DNA from: Sclerodactyla briareus
Taxonomy: Eukaryota; Echinodermata; Holothuroidea; Dendrochirotida; Sclerodactylidae
Assembly (NCBI GenBank): GCA_026419785.1
Contig: JAODTK010005586.1
Location: 91,360-155,359, forward strand
DNA: 64,000 nucleotides
Reading direction: 5' to 3'
In this document: positions 23,440 through 35,235 of the stretch, one piece after another
Position numbering within the stretch: position 1 is the first letter of the stretch
Layout: each line of letters begins with the position of its first letter
Position numbers and translations under genes: made by a program
Notes under the pieces: generated by a model
Seen by the model: the letters and a program-made list of their open reading frames with translations, nothing else
Told to the model about the DNA's origin: nothing
Database searches by the model: none

Positions 23440-23970
23440 GTAAGTCTTTCATCAACTGGGCCACAGCGGAGCTTAAGCTTTGGTATAAATGCAGCTACTC
23501 CTACTCCAATTTACTGCGCTGACTGGGTAAAAATCATGCATTTTTGCTTGTTTAGTAGACAGAAACACCCCTCCCTATTTGGAAATATGGATTTCCAGGG
23601 CACTCTATATCTAAGCTCAATATAGCCCACCTAAACACCTCAGGATTTTCACTTGGTCAGAAAATTAGGCCTCATTTTTTCAGTGTATAAAAAAAACCCT
23701 TAACTGTGAGGTGTACAGGTACTGATTTTTGAAGAACTTGTATTTACCAACACGCATATATATTGTGGTCTGGAACCTGGGCAAGACAGCGTAAATTACA
23801 ACTAGAATTGCATTTGCTGCATAAACACTATAGTATCCCGACACATCGGAGGAACTTTGGGGACCTATTGAAGGACCTTAACATTTGTCATGAACCTAAT
23901 GTAGTCTACATCTAAGTTTCATTCAATATTTCAAAGTTCAGAAAATCGCACAATCTATTTCAGATATTCA
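23440..23970. other. Probable intron; no feature recognised
   Basis: This lies between the candidate exon and the fold-back element. No further exon was recognised. Confidence 0.35.
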
Positions 23971-24163
23971 ACTTACCCATATGGACCCTGCACTCCACCC
24001 CCAAGCCATTGAACATCTGGCACTAACACAAAAGTCAGGGTCTAGACGCCTTCGCTGGAAAAAGAGAGAAAAGGGCCGATGGGGTGGCCAACCCGGACTT
24101 TTGTGTTATGCCGCAAAATGTTCAATGGCGCGGGGTGGGTGCAGGGTCCAATATGGGGTAAGT
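23971..24163. mobile_element. Fold-back MITE (long palindrome)
   Basis: The left arm reads ACTTACCCATATGGACCCTG, then CCACCCC, GCCATTGAACAT, AACACAAAAGTC. The right arm is its near-complete inverse: GACTTTTGTGTT, ATGTTCAATGGC, GGGGTGG, CAGGGTCCAATATGGGGTAAG. Arms of about 70-80 bp enclose a short loop around 24050-24085. Single arms recur at 61831-61945 and 62602-62705, so it is a dispersed family. It has no coding content. Confidence 0.8.
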
Positions 24164-24636
24164 ATTCATACTTCACAGATTCACAAACCAGTGAATTTTG
24201 TTGAATCTATGCAAATTCTACTCCGATGACCTTAAAGTGACCTACACTCCTGTTGAGACCAATAGTCTACTTCCAACAAGTTTTATGAAAATCCAACAAA
24301 CTTGAAATATTAGTAGGGCACCATTCATGTGGTGGCAACCCCAATATTTGATCCCATCAGGCTTATCAGGAAAACGTTGGAGAGTTTGCACTCACCTATG
24401 TTTCTTTCTGGAGGAGGCTGTGGTGGTGAGGGTGGCTAGGTACCCTGAAACCATAGTATCCACTGAAACTTGCTTCGCTGAGAATCAGGCAGTGCTGGGT
24501 GGGAAGCAGGGGAGCAATTATTGCCACTCTTAATATTCAGAGATATAAAAAAAAAAAATTGTGCAGTGAACAAATTAAAATAATAAGTACAATCAGTCTG
24601 TTCACAGTAATAGTTGATGAGATTGAAAGGTCGTAG

Positions 24637-27140
24637 GGCCGGGTACACTGGCTGTTTGAAGTTGCACGAATAGTGCGCGAAACCTCTTCTTTCGAAAACT
24701 ACGTCGTCCTACATCCAACACTTCAGGTTTCTCCTTCCTTCCTCTTCCTCCCATACTTATCAACAATGAGCATCCGAAAAGATAAGATGAATTGGTTGCG
24801 TTCTCAGAAAGCATGTGAAAGTTTAACACTAGGCGATGAATAGAACGATGGGAGAATCTCGTCTATAAAAGCTATGTAATATATAATAGTAATATCTCGT
24901 TCGTGTATAACGCTTTTCCACATCAAAGACATGCTCAAAGGGCTAATGTGTTGAGCTGTCATTCAACTCTCCAATAGCCTATGGGCTGGCTCATAATAAT
25001 GAATTATAACACACACATTGTGCCATACAGTCTCCATCCAGCTTTGACTGCTAGAAGCTGCAGTATTGCAATGTACACTACTGTACAAAGATGATCTTCT
25101 TCATATCTATATCGATCGTCATTCTACATTCCCATGGTAGTGCGCTGATGTCTAGCTCAGAAAATCAATTCCAGCTTCTGGATATTGACTCAGAGTTCAT
25201 CTTGAGGTGAATTACGTCAATCCCTGATTGTAAAGAAGCTCTGAAACTGTATGATTAGGTCCTACTTACTGCAGAGGCGATATAACTAGAATTTTGCCAC
25301 TGTGATGACCGCGATCCGATCTGGTTACCTCATTGTTCCCCTATTAGGCCACTATATGAAGTATTTGGAGTGGTTAGAAATTGTTTTATTAACCTTTACC
25401 AATGCGATATGTGAACCACATGTTCTAATGAGGCAAATTCTAGACCCTTTGATCTTCTTTGACTCTATTAGTACTAAGTTCCGCACGCTAGTAAAAAAAA
25501 AAGTACTGTTGACAAAGAGTGTATTCACTGCAGTCCGTCATTACCTGTAATACCATAATGCCGAATTCATATTTTCCGTCACAACATGTTAGCTCGCTCC
25601 AAGTTTTGGCGTTGGGATTCATTCTTCTGAAATCTCTCCTTCTCATCCTCGTCAATGAGTTTGAGAGATTCTTCTGTGGTGCCCTTGTCAACTATCCTGC
25701 AATGTTTTGTTTTTCCGATTACACATCATTATCTTACCAGGTACTATATCGACCTGAGTATTTTGGATCATTCAATTGTGTCTGACCATAACACAAGTGC
25801 TTGCCTGGGATATATGTAAACAAATATTGGCAGTGCACTTAGAGCTAATACATTAGGCCTCTGCCATTCTTCTTGTTACAGTGTCACAGAGGCACACTTT
25901 TCCATTGGTTTTGCTTTGAATATATACCATATCATCTTAGAAAATCAGACCCCCCCCCCCTGACCCCTCCATAGAGAATAATGTTAATCTTTATTCTGAA
26001 GAACCACAATTCCGTGTTGAAGATCACTACTGCAGAAATGAAATTATATGGAATTCATTGCCGTGCAAACATTGTACCTGTGATTAGGAGCATGTATGGG
26101 GAATACCACTCAAAGCACACAGATTCATGGGATTTTATTGAAATTAAGATGCAGCCTGGTCGCATCAATCAACCTCCATCAGGACTAGAATGTAGGACAC
26201 ATATGTTGAAGTACCAATGGTCGTAAACAAGCTTCTGCTATTTTGGTGTTCTATACTCAAGCTATTTCGCCAAAACTCAAACCTCAGGAAGAATTTAAGG
26301 CGAATTCGAGTGTGAAAAGGAGGAAATTTTCTATTGCACAAAGTGCTCTGTGATGTCACCAGAGGAACTGGGGACCCTGTGTAAATGTAATACAAAGTTA
26401 TCCAAAATATGTATTTTTACCAACCTGATGACAGAAAAGGTAACAATGGGATCTGATTGAAAACTTACAGATTGTTCACAAGATATGTAGAAAAATTCCA
26501 TTAATGTCAACTATGAGTATCAACTAATATTTTTCCTGCTATAATGGAGCAAACTATCAGCATTTACTGTGTCAAGTCAATGGTCGAACCTTTGCATTGT
26601 TACTCTGGTGACGTCATAGCATTGGTGAATGCCGTATCGCCAAATGGTTGTGAGGTTTTGGCAATGGCTCTTCGGCCAGTCATGAAGATGATCCGTTGCA
26701 TGAATGTGCTGTTAGTTCTGTTGAAATTCAATGATATTACAATATCACCTGAAGTTTTCCTACCTTGCACATCACTCACATTCCCCAAGCTGTAAATTAT
26801 GTCCGCTTCTGTGCCAAGGGCACTCAAACTCTTGTTGGTACTCAGATATAAATAAGTTTTATCACGGTGGTACCATGTGGGTGGGTTGTTCACCCCCTAA
26901 ACAGTCGGGGGTATAGACGAGATTCGCCCCATAGATCTCCTATTACAGCCTATTTTTAGACAGTCACCGCTCGTCGAGAACACACACATTTATCCCATCA
27001 TTTTGGATGTTATTGTTGATAAGTATGGGAGCGGGAATCTGTAACATGTTGTGTGTGCTGGTAGGATGTGTAGTTTTCATCAGGAAGTTCCAAAATATTG
27101 TTTTGCAACGTGTGTGCAATGACGAGCGGCCAGGACTATG
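24637..27140. mobile_element. 2.5-kb element with about 200-bp imperfect terminal inverted repeats
   Basis: The left arm (24637-24867) and the inverted right arm (26912-27140) match in order: GAAAACTAC near the outer part, CCCATACTTATCAACAAT (24750; inverse ending 27030), CATCC, GTTCTC, ATGGG, and GAATCTCGTCTATA (ending 24867; inverse from 26912). About 2 kb lies between. No transposase motif is recognised inside; a minus-strand frame at 26600-26893 and a plus-strand frame at 25981-26226 are the only coding-like stretches. It is best read as a non-autonomous or decayed DNA transposon. Confidence 0.6.
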
Positions 27141-29830
27141 ACCTTCGCCACAATAGCATTTTCATCTCATTGGCGGTAACCATGAACAGGCTTATTTATT
27201 GCCAGATATTGTACAAAACCAAGTGTATTCCTGGAAAAAGTCCCTGAGTGGCCATCGATCTGGCAAGCCGCTTGGGTGTAGATGGGAGCCTTCATTTCGA
27301 CATGGGAACCTCCATATTCCGCCGAATTGATATCATTCCAGCTAGTATTCAAAGTCCATCGAGATATCTGTCGCTAAGTTAACCCAAATGTAAACATGTT
27401 TGTTTTTTGTTGCAACTGTTCAATGGCACGCTTGACATCATATATCACTCCTTCAGGTCTCTCCTGACTGTACCCCATCATTGCATGTCCTTGAACCCTT
27501 TGGCATGCTATTGACATTCTCAAGTACTCCAGTGAAGCCAGTCTGTGTCAAACCAGTAACCATCCGCCAAGAGTTCGTACCTTTTGCTTCATTATGACCA
27601 GACAACATTCTGCAGAGCTTGTTTTAGGACCTAGCATGAAATGGCTAATTTCTCTTGGTAATTCAGACCTTTCCCTCCAAAATTGTGATTCCAGTCTCAT
27701 TCCTAATGAACTTCTTACTAGTGCTGAAAGTAAAATACATAAAGAGCAAAGAATTTGGCAGCAACTTGGCGTTTAATTGTGTGGAGCATTAGCCATGTTA
27801 TAAATATAGCTCCCAGGCAAGTTAACCTGTCTGGATTGACGATAACATGTCGGCGGACAAAGCAAAACATCTCTCATCCAGGCACCGCGTTCTTGATGTC
27901 TCGTTTTCTCCCGTCCCCATGGACTATTGCTACGCAATCCTCGAAAAACACCTCCTTACTATGTTGTATAAACTGACAATTTTTTCAACTGCTGCTGCCC
28001 GCCCGCTGGCCTGCCTTGCCGCTTCTTATTGCTATGACTCAGTACACAACAACTAGCCGTGTCCAATAGCAGAGGACTCATTAATTGACAATCCTTTTTC
28101 TTGTGTGGGGGGGAGGGGGTGCTTTCCTGCCTTCCACGAATTTCCATGGCTAATTAAGAGAAGTGTTCGCAGATGGCTGGGAGACTACAACCTCTGGGGC
28201 TTACTGTCCTGGAGATACTTGGTGATTCATGATCAGTGTTAATCACCCCCCAAATTGCTTTGTTTCTTTCCAATGTACCTTAGGATGAGTTATCTTGGAC
28301 AGTAACAGTGCCTTGGTGTTTCCTCGCTGGGCATCCAAAGGGTCAAAAGAAGTAGTATAGGAGAGAGCAGATCTGGTGCTAGAGACACAATTCCTGTGGT
28401 TTCTTCTTTTGGGGGGAGGGGAGGGGTGGGGGGTGGGCCTGAATATGTGCATTGGGTTGGGCAGAGTGTCGAGGAAAATTCAGCTAAGTTAGGACCGTAA
28501 ATGACTAGAAGTGGTCATATGATCGTGGTTGATTTATGGCTGTCATGGACCAAATTTGATGCAGCTTTGGGGGTGGGGGTGGGGCTTAAAGAATTGGGGG
28601 TTCAAGCCCCCAGCCCCCTATTGAAACTGCACGGGAAGGGGGTGATATCATACAGGGTAACGGGGGAGGGTGTGTTAGAAAACTTGCAATATCTAATACT
28701 CTTTACCACCATCCTATTTCCAAATATTGAATGCCCTCTTCTGTTATAGAGCGTTTTACAGTACTGTTTAAAATAAACAAAAATCAATCTCTACTTGTGA
28801 TCAGATTCTCAGTGATTCCTTGAAAGTTATAGAGACTCTCAGAATTTCCTGCTGCATTATTTTCATGATCAAAAACATTCCATCCAGTGAATCAGAAGAG
28901 CTCCTATAACATAGAGTTAAATTACAACCAAAGACCTCATGACGCACTTATTGGGGAAATTTCCATTGGTATAAAAAGGGACTTGATTGGTTTGTTTTGG
29001 ATTTTGAGAATGTGACACAATGATGCAAGCATATCAAGTCTTAGAGTTTGAGGAGTATGAGACTGTTTTGCCCATGTATTAATAATCGGTAACAGATTAC
29101 GTCCATCTAGTATACTGTCCATGTAGCTACAGCAGGGGTACAGTGAAACATACTGTGTATTCAAAGTGCCTGAGGACATGCTCATTTTATGAATCTAGGT
29201 ACAGGATGATTACTGTATTCTTAAAGGGCCTCCGTGCTTCTACCCCCGACGCGTTTTCGAGTGTTCATGCTTCCATGATTGGACATATGGCTGGTGCTTT
29301 CACACGGATTATGGTTAGCCTCGGAGGCACACTTTGGTCGTAATGGGTCATTTGAAACGTTTCGTTGATACAAGTATGTAAATTTCTACCTTTTGCAGCC
29401 AATATGATTGCAATTGGTCAACCTTAGCTAGAGGGTGATCATATTAAAAATCCCAATTTCAAGCAGTTTTTTTGTGGCACGCTTTTTGTATCATTCAATC
29501 CATTTAAATTTGGGGTGAATTAGGTATTTTCGTTAATAGCGCTGTAATTGAACCATTATCGATGATGATATTATTATCGTTGTAATTATTACACACAGAG
29601 TAATTATATCCCCGCAACACTGTAAGTGTTCGGGATCTTATGTTTTGGCGTTGGTTGCCCGGCCGTCTCCGCCGCCGCCGGAATTTAGGCTTAGCGCTCT
29701 CATTCTTTAACAACTTCTCCGATTGACCCAAACTAGTACACATGTCCGTATGAGTAAAACTCTGATTCAGTTCGAAAATTGGGCTATATCTTATATTTGG
29801 TTTGCCCTCTATTTTGCAGGTTTTTCGCAA
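27141..29830. other. No gene recognised
   Basis: Unique-looking DNA with G-rich runs near 28105 and 28411 and GGGTGGGGGTGGGG near 28570. No supported exon. Confidence 0.4.
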
Positions 29831-29834
29831 ATTT

Positions 29835-32275
29835 CTTCATGTGGGTAGTTGTTGGAGCCCGAAAAACATGGTGACAATTTCAAGTTCATCCGAGGTCCAA
29901 GTTTGCATTTCTTTGGCCATTAGCTAATTATGCATAATGTAATGTTATATTCAACTTCATTGATGACACTGGTGAATCGGGCCAACTATCATGCCGATGA
30001 ATTTTTTCCCAATTTGGATGAGTCACTGGAGGTCATCTTGCATGCCTAATTTGCATAAATAGTTGGCCCAATTAGCAATTAGGCAAATTTCTAAACTTTG
30101 TGTGATCTTTCACCTCACGAACTTTGTGAGTAGGGACCTTCTAACAGTCCGATAAATTTATTACATTGCGTTGAAATCACTGAAGGTCATTATGTGTGTT
30201 TATATTTATTAATTTAAATATTCGTTAGCATAATTTAGAATAATTAATTGCAATTAATTACCCCAACTTTTCGGGATTTGACGAAACTGTTGTGAATCGG
30301 ACCTACGTCACCGATCCTGATAAATTTAGTCATAGCATCAAGATCAGGAGGTGAATTTGTTGGGCTAATTTGCATATTAGTTGTCCTGATCAGTCAAAAT
30401 GATGAGTTTTAAATCTTTTTTTTTCGCAATAACATTGAACATGTGCATTGGAATGGCATATGCTTCTAGGAGTTTATTCATCACATGGAGTGTAACAATT
30501 TTTATAAAGTCCGCCATGTCATTGAAGGTCATTAAAGTCACTTAGGGGTCAAAACTGAATTTTAGAGTACTTTTTCCGGCAATAGCACTGGGTGTGTTCA
30601 TCAGAATGCAAAATGCTCCTGGGAGTTAATGTATCAACATGGATAGTAACACTTCTCATAAATTCTGTCATATCATTAAGGTCATTCGGGGTCACTTAAG
30701 GGTCAAAAACTGTGTTGGGGCTATAATCGGAGAATTGAATATCTGCGAAGGCTGGATGGTTCACCATTGCTATATGATTGTTGACCGCTGCATGTGTGTG
30801 ACCTCTGACCTAATTTGACCTCTGTCGGGGGGTCATGTATGCTGAAGGTCGAATCTTGAAATCAAATGTGCTGAGTTAAGGAGTTACGGGCAAAAAAATA
30901 GAAACGGTTAATTTTAGTGTATATGTGATTGCTGCGTTGTGCTTTATTGATAGAAACAACTCCCGCTTCGATCGGTTACTTTGGTAGTTACAAGGGGTCA
31001 AAGTTCAAATTTTCTACCTTTTCGCAAATAACATATGGACATGTTCATTGGAATCAATTGCTCTATGGTTGGATGCATCAACATGGAGTGTACAATTTCA
31101 TAAAAACCTCCATGTCAGTGAAGGTCCAAGGTCACTTAGGGGTGAAACTGATTTAGTACTTTTTTCGGCAATAAAGCACGGGGGTGTTTCATCAGAATGC
31201 AAAATGCTCCTAGGAGTGGATGTCTCACGTGGAGAGTAACTTTCCATGAAATCTGTCATATCATTAAAGACCGTCTAGGTCACTTAGGTCAATAACTGTT
31301 TTTTTGGCTGTAAGCGGATATTGAATATCTCTGCGAGCTCTGGTTCCCATTGTGATATAATTGTTGACCTGCTGTGTGTGTGACTACTGACCTGAATTTG
31401 ACCCTTTCTGTGTCTGTGGGTGAAGTCCAAATCTGTGAAATAAATGTGCTTATGTAAGGAGTTACGGGTGCAAAAAAAATAGAAACTGTTTATTTTGTAT
31501 ATGTGAATTGAGATTTTTGTGCTTTATGAGAGAAAAAAACTCACCCTTCGATCGGACACTACTTTTGTAGTTTACAAGGGTCAAGTTCAATTTTATATAC
31601 CTAATTTTTCGCAATAACATTGGACATGTTCATTTGGAATGCCATAATCTTCTAGGGGTGGATGGCTCACATGGCGTGTAAAATTTTCATAAAACCCCGC
31701 CATGTCCATTGAAGGTCATAAGGTCACTTCACTTAGGGTCAAAACTGATTTTTAGTACTTTTCACGGCAATAGCACTGGGTGTGTCATCAGAATGCAAAA
31801 TGCTCCTAGGCTAGGAGTGGATGTATCACATGGAGATAACATTTTTTGCATTTCATGAAACTGTCCCATATCATTACCGGCATTCGAGGTCACTTAGGGT
31901 CAATACCGTTTTTTGGCTATAAGCGAGATTGATATCTGCTAATCTGGAAGGGTTCACCATTGTGATATAATTGTTGACCATGCATTGTGTGACCTCTGAC
32001 CTGGAATTTGACCTCTGTCTTGTGAGCCCATGTGTTTAAAGGCGAATCGTGAATAAATGTGCTTTATTTAAAGGTACGCACCTTGCCCGGGCTGTAGGGA
32101 TGCCTCCTATAATTAACAAGTTCATTATGGAATGACCCATTTACCGTAAACGTTGTCGCTTCACAAGTCTATAAATGTCTTCCTTTTCAAGATTTGGTCC
32201 GTTGCATTTCACGCAAATTCTTGAATCAGATGCGGGGATATATGTCTGGCGGGTTTACCGCCCGACATTTTCTAG
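29835..32275 (+). mobile_element. Helitron-like element carrying a 600-bp tandem array, plus orientation
   Basis: The 3' end is diagnostic: TGCGGGGATATATGTCT (32231), hairpin GGCGGG-TTTA-CCGCC, then GACATTTTCTAG ending at 32275 with T following, matching the Helitron rule of a 3' hairpin about 10 bp before CTRR and insertion before T. Inside, GAGTTACGGGCAAAAAAATA-type markers near 30880, 31460 and 32050 set a period near 600 bp. Each unit contains several AGGTCACTTAGGGGTCAAAA blocks. The 5' limit (a GGTCAAGTTTGCATTTCTTT region near 29.9 kb) is uncertain. No Rep/helicase frame exists, so it is non-autonomous. Confidence 0.75.
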
Positions 32276-32512
32276 TTAATTTTGTTTTCCCAATGTCCTG
32301 AACGTCCCTTTTGTATGCATTCATCGTCAAGACGGTAAATTTGTTTAAAGGATTCACAAGTCTTTTTCGGCCCTATCAAGGTCCTGGGCCGATAACCTAT
32401 AGATCGGCTACTGGGTCCTTACTCCCAGTTGGTGACGTTGTGACATCTAATTGGCTCATGTCTGCAGGTGTTTTCATTGTGGGTCCGTCACCACAATTGT
32501 AGTGCATCTTCG
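32276..32512. other. No feature recognised
   Basis: Short spacer between the Helitron 3' end and the minisatellite. Confidence 0.4.
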
Positions 32513-33615
32513 TTCATAGTTGTTCCCATGCTGTAGACCAGTAGAGACCCGACCTCTGGGATTTCCTCTGATACCTCTGTCCCGCGGCCTGTCAGAGGGG
32601 TGGTGGTATGATCCCTTGGGTGATGACGTAGACCAGTAGAGACCCTACCCACCCCCCCCCCCCCGCTGTGTATTCCCTCTGTTAACTGTACCTCTGTCCT
32701 GGCTGTCCGAGTGGTGGTGGTATGATCCCTTGGGTGATGGCGTAGACCAGTAGAAACCCGACCTCTGGTGATTACCTCTGTCCTAGTCTTGCGTTGAGAC
32801 GATTATTGTTTAGCGCTTCTTGGAGCTGGATTGTTCTTATCTTTCTACACAAAATATGAGCCCACCTGGCTGAAATAATCGTCTTGTCCAAATTACACAA
32901 ATGTGGACCACAAATGTGGACGTGGTCATTGAGAAGATTTATGTTTGAATTGTCAAGCGCTTGGAACAGCAATTCTCGATGTCAAGTGTGGTGACAGCTT
33001 ATACAGTCCAACCATTCCAACGGACATTTTTGAATCTCCGAGCGGGGGTGTGTTCCCTATCTTTGTTGTGATTTGGCCTCCCTCCATATTGAAAGGATTG
33101 CCATTTGGGGGGGGGGGGGAGGGGGGGACAAGACGATGATACAGATACAAACACGAACATATTGATGAGCACTGCAGAAATTCCGCATGTGTACATGAAG
33201 CCAGCAGGTATCGGGAATATCAAGTATCATCGTCTTAACACAAGACTAACCCTGACCCCTGTCCCAGCTTCAGGAGGGGGTGGTGGTATGTCCCTTGGTG
33301 GTGATTACGTAGACCAGTAAACCCGACCTCTGGTGATTCCCTCTGTTACTGTACCTCTGTCCTGGCTGTCCGAGTGGTGGTGGTATGAGCCCTTGTGTGA
33401 TGGCGTAGACCAGGAGAGACCCGACCTCTGGTGATTCCCTCTGTTACTGTACCTCTTTACTGTACCTCTTCCCGACTGTCAAAGTGGTGGTGGTATGATC
33501 CCTTGTGTGATGGCGTACACCAGGAGAGACCCGACCTCTAGTGATTCCCTCTGTTACTGTACCTCTGTCCTGGCTGTCCGAGTGGTGGTGGTATGATCCC
33601 TTGTGTGATAACCGT
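32513..33615 (+). repeat. Minisatellite, 95-115-bp unit, split by a transposon
   Basis: The unit includes GTAGACCAGTAGAGACCCGA, CCTCTGTTACTGTACCTCTG and GAGTGGTGGTGGTATGATCC. GTAGACC markers lie near 32533, 32628 and 32742 before the insertion, and 33308, 33404 and 33515 after it. The array is continuous if 32784-33249 is removed. Confidence 0.85.
32784..33249. mobile_element. TA-flanked palindromic DNA transposon (Tc1/mariner-like MITE) inside the minisatellite
   Basis: Left end TA|GTCTTGCGTTGAGACGAT and right end ATCGTCTTAACACAAGAC|TA are inverted repeats of about 19 bp flanked by TA, as expected for Tc1/mariner-type insertion. Each end is itself a smaller palindrome: AATAATCGTCTTGTCC (about 32873) inverts the left end, and GGACAAGACGATGATA (about 33118) inverts the right. 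No transposase is present. A poly-G run lies at 33109-33127. Confidence 0.75.
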
Positions 33616-33927
33616 CGGAACGTCCTGAATGTCTTCGAGCCCTCCCTTACTGTAGATTCGATAACAGAGATCTGTTTGCTAGACACACTGGACCTAATTT
33701 AGAAAAGTGCTGCAGTAGCTTTGTAGTTTCCGTTTGGCTGAGGTGGACTTCGTCTGCGAACAAGGAGTCTTCTACTTCACCATCCACGTATGTAGAGGCT
33801 GCAATGTTGTCAAAGTATTTACAAGCATCATTTCTATCTCACTGTTTTTATTCCTTGACGAAGTCAGAGGAATCTGTGTTAGTCATGATAGTGTGTGTGT
33901 GTGTATGTGTGTATGTAATGCTGGCTT
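33616..33927. other. No gene recognised; short (TG)n run
   Basis: GTGTGTGTGTGTATGTGTG lies at about 33891-33909; otherwise unique-looking. Confidence 0.5.
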
Positions 33928-34850
33928 GTTAACACGATAACTAGACCCCACCTGGATGGATGAAGCTCATACTTGGTATGTGTGTCCCCTGATGAGTACA
34001 TGAACCCTATTGTTTTGGGGTCAGGTCAGAGGTCAAAGTCTGAAAACCTTGTAAACACGATAAGTCCAGAATGGTTGGTCTGATCAGATTGAAATTTGGT
34101 GTATAGCTTTCTTATGGGGAGTACAGGAGCCGCCCTATGTTTTGGTTCAGGGCAGGGGGTGAATTTTGGTCCAAAATAGAACATTGTGAAAAGTCGATAT
34201 TTTGGCAAGTTGTCAACAGAGGGTTCCCCAAAGACTGAAAACCTTGTAAAACGATAAGTCCAGAATGGTTGGTCTGATCAGATTGAAATTTGGTGTATAG
34301 CTTTCTTATGAAGAGTACAGGGACCCTATTGTTTTTGGTTCAGGTTGGGGGTGAATTATGGTCAAAATAGAAAAAGTGTGAAAAGTCAATATTTTAGATT
34401 AGCCATTTTGGCTTGTAATCACGATAACTCAACCCCACCAGATGGATGAAGCTCATACTTGGTATGTGTGTTCCCTTGATGAGTACAACCCCATTGTTTT
34501 GAGGGTCATGTCAGATGTCATCTGAGGTCAACAGAGGTCAAAACCTTGTAAACACGATAAGTCCAGAACGGTTGTTTGTCTTATCAAGTTGAAATTTAGT
34601 GTATAGCATTCTTTTGGGGAGTACAGTACAAAATACAAAGTACAAAAGAGGAGTGCTATTTTAAGTTCACAAGAGGTCAGAGTCTGAAAACCTTGAAATT
34701 TAGTGTGTAGCTTCCTTATCAAGAGTAATGGAACCCTATTGGTTGGTTGGGGAAAAATGGGATGTAATGTTGCCCATAATGAGCTGGTACAATCTCCCCT
34801 TTGTCCTTTGTGTCTGGCTAGGTTGTAAGAAAGAGTCATGGAATCACTAA
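33928..34850 (+). repeat. Dispersed/tandem repeat, 'AACACGATAA' family, 486-bp period
   Basis: The block CACGATAACTxxACCCCACC with GATGAAGCTCATACTTGGTA starts near 33931 and again near 34417. Each is followed by AACACGATAAGTCCAGAA and TTGAAATTTGGTGTATAGC sub-units. AGGTCAGAGGTCA occurs at 34023. A single diverged copy is at 62140-62360. Confidence 0.7.
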
Positions 34851-34861
34851 GCCTTTTGGCT

Positions 34862-35226
34862 CTCTGGTCTGTGATTTTATATAAGATTAAGATTTGGGTT
34901 TATAGTCTTGTATCAAGGCAGCGCCTCTTCACACGACTAGTGACTTAATCCATTGGTCTTCGCGTAACCTGATGAAGACCTTGCCCTCACCACCCAGGGT
35001 GCACGTTCACTCCCATGACCTAATACACCCCTGGCAGCCAACGCAGCGGCGCCTACTTCCGTTACCTCGCAGGTACCCACTTTTACACGTGGGTAGCGTG
35101 CGTGAGACATTCGAGGACACATACCTTGTCTAACAGCACTGCGGAAAGCACTCGGCTTTCACTGGGATTCGAACTCGCAATCTATTGAATTAAAGTCCGG
35201 AGATCTACCGACTGAGCTGATTCGCC
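34862..35226 (-). mobile_element. tRNA-derived SINE (third family) abutting a LINE remnant
   Basis: On the minus strand the head reads AATCAGCTCAGTCGGTAGA (A box), then GGACTTTAATTCAATAG and GCGAGTTCGAATCCCAGT (B box, matching GGTTCGANTCC closely). The anticodon stem no longer pairs properly, so it is not a functional tRNA gene. A body of about 290 bp contains CACGTGTAAAAGTGGGTACC and GGGTGTATTAGGTCATGGGA, and ends in an AATCTTAATCTTATATAAA-type tail. Such elements are pol III transcribed and depend on a LINE in trans. It ends only about 10 bp from the ORF1 relic at 35236. Confidence 0.75.
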
Positions 35227-35235
35227 TCTTAACGT

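Noticed and set aside
26600-26893. 97-codon minus-strand frame inside the 2.5-kb element
   Set aside because: Composition is protein-like but no transposase motif or splice context could be seen.
34862-35226. Functional tRNA gene on the minus strand
   Set aside because: A and B boxes are good but the anticodon stem does not pair and a SINE body follows; the same applies to the tRNA-like heads at 10991, 16245-16335, 17500 and 40719.
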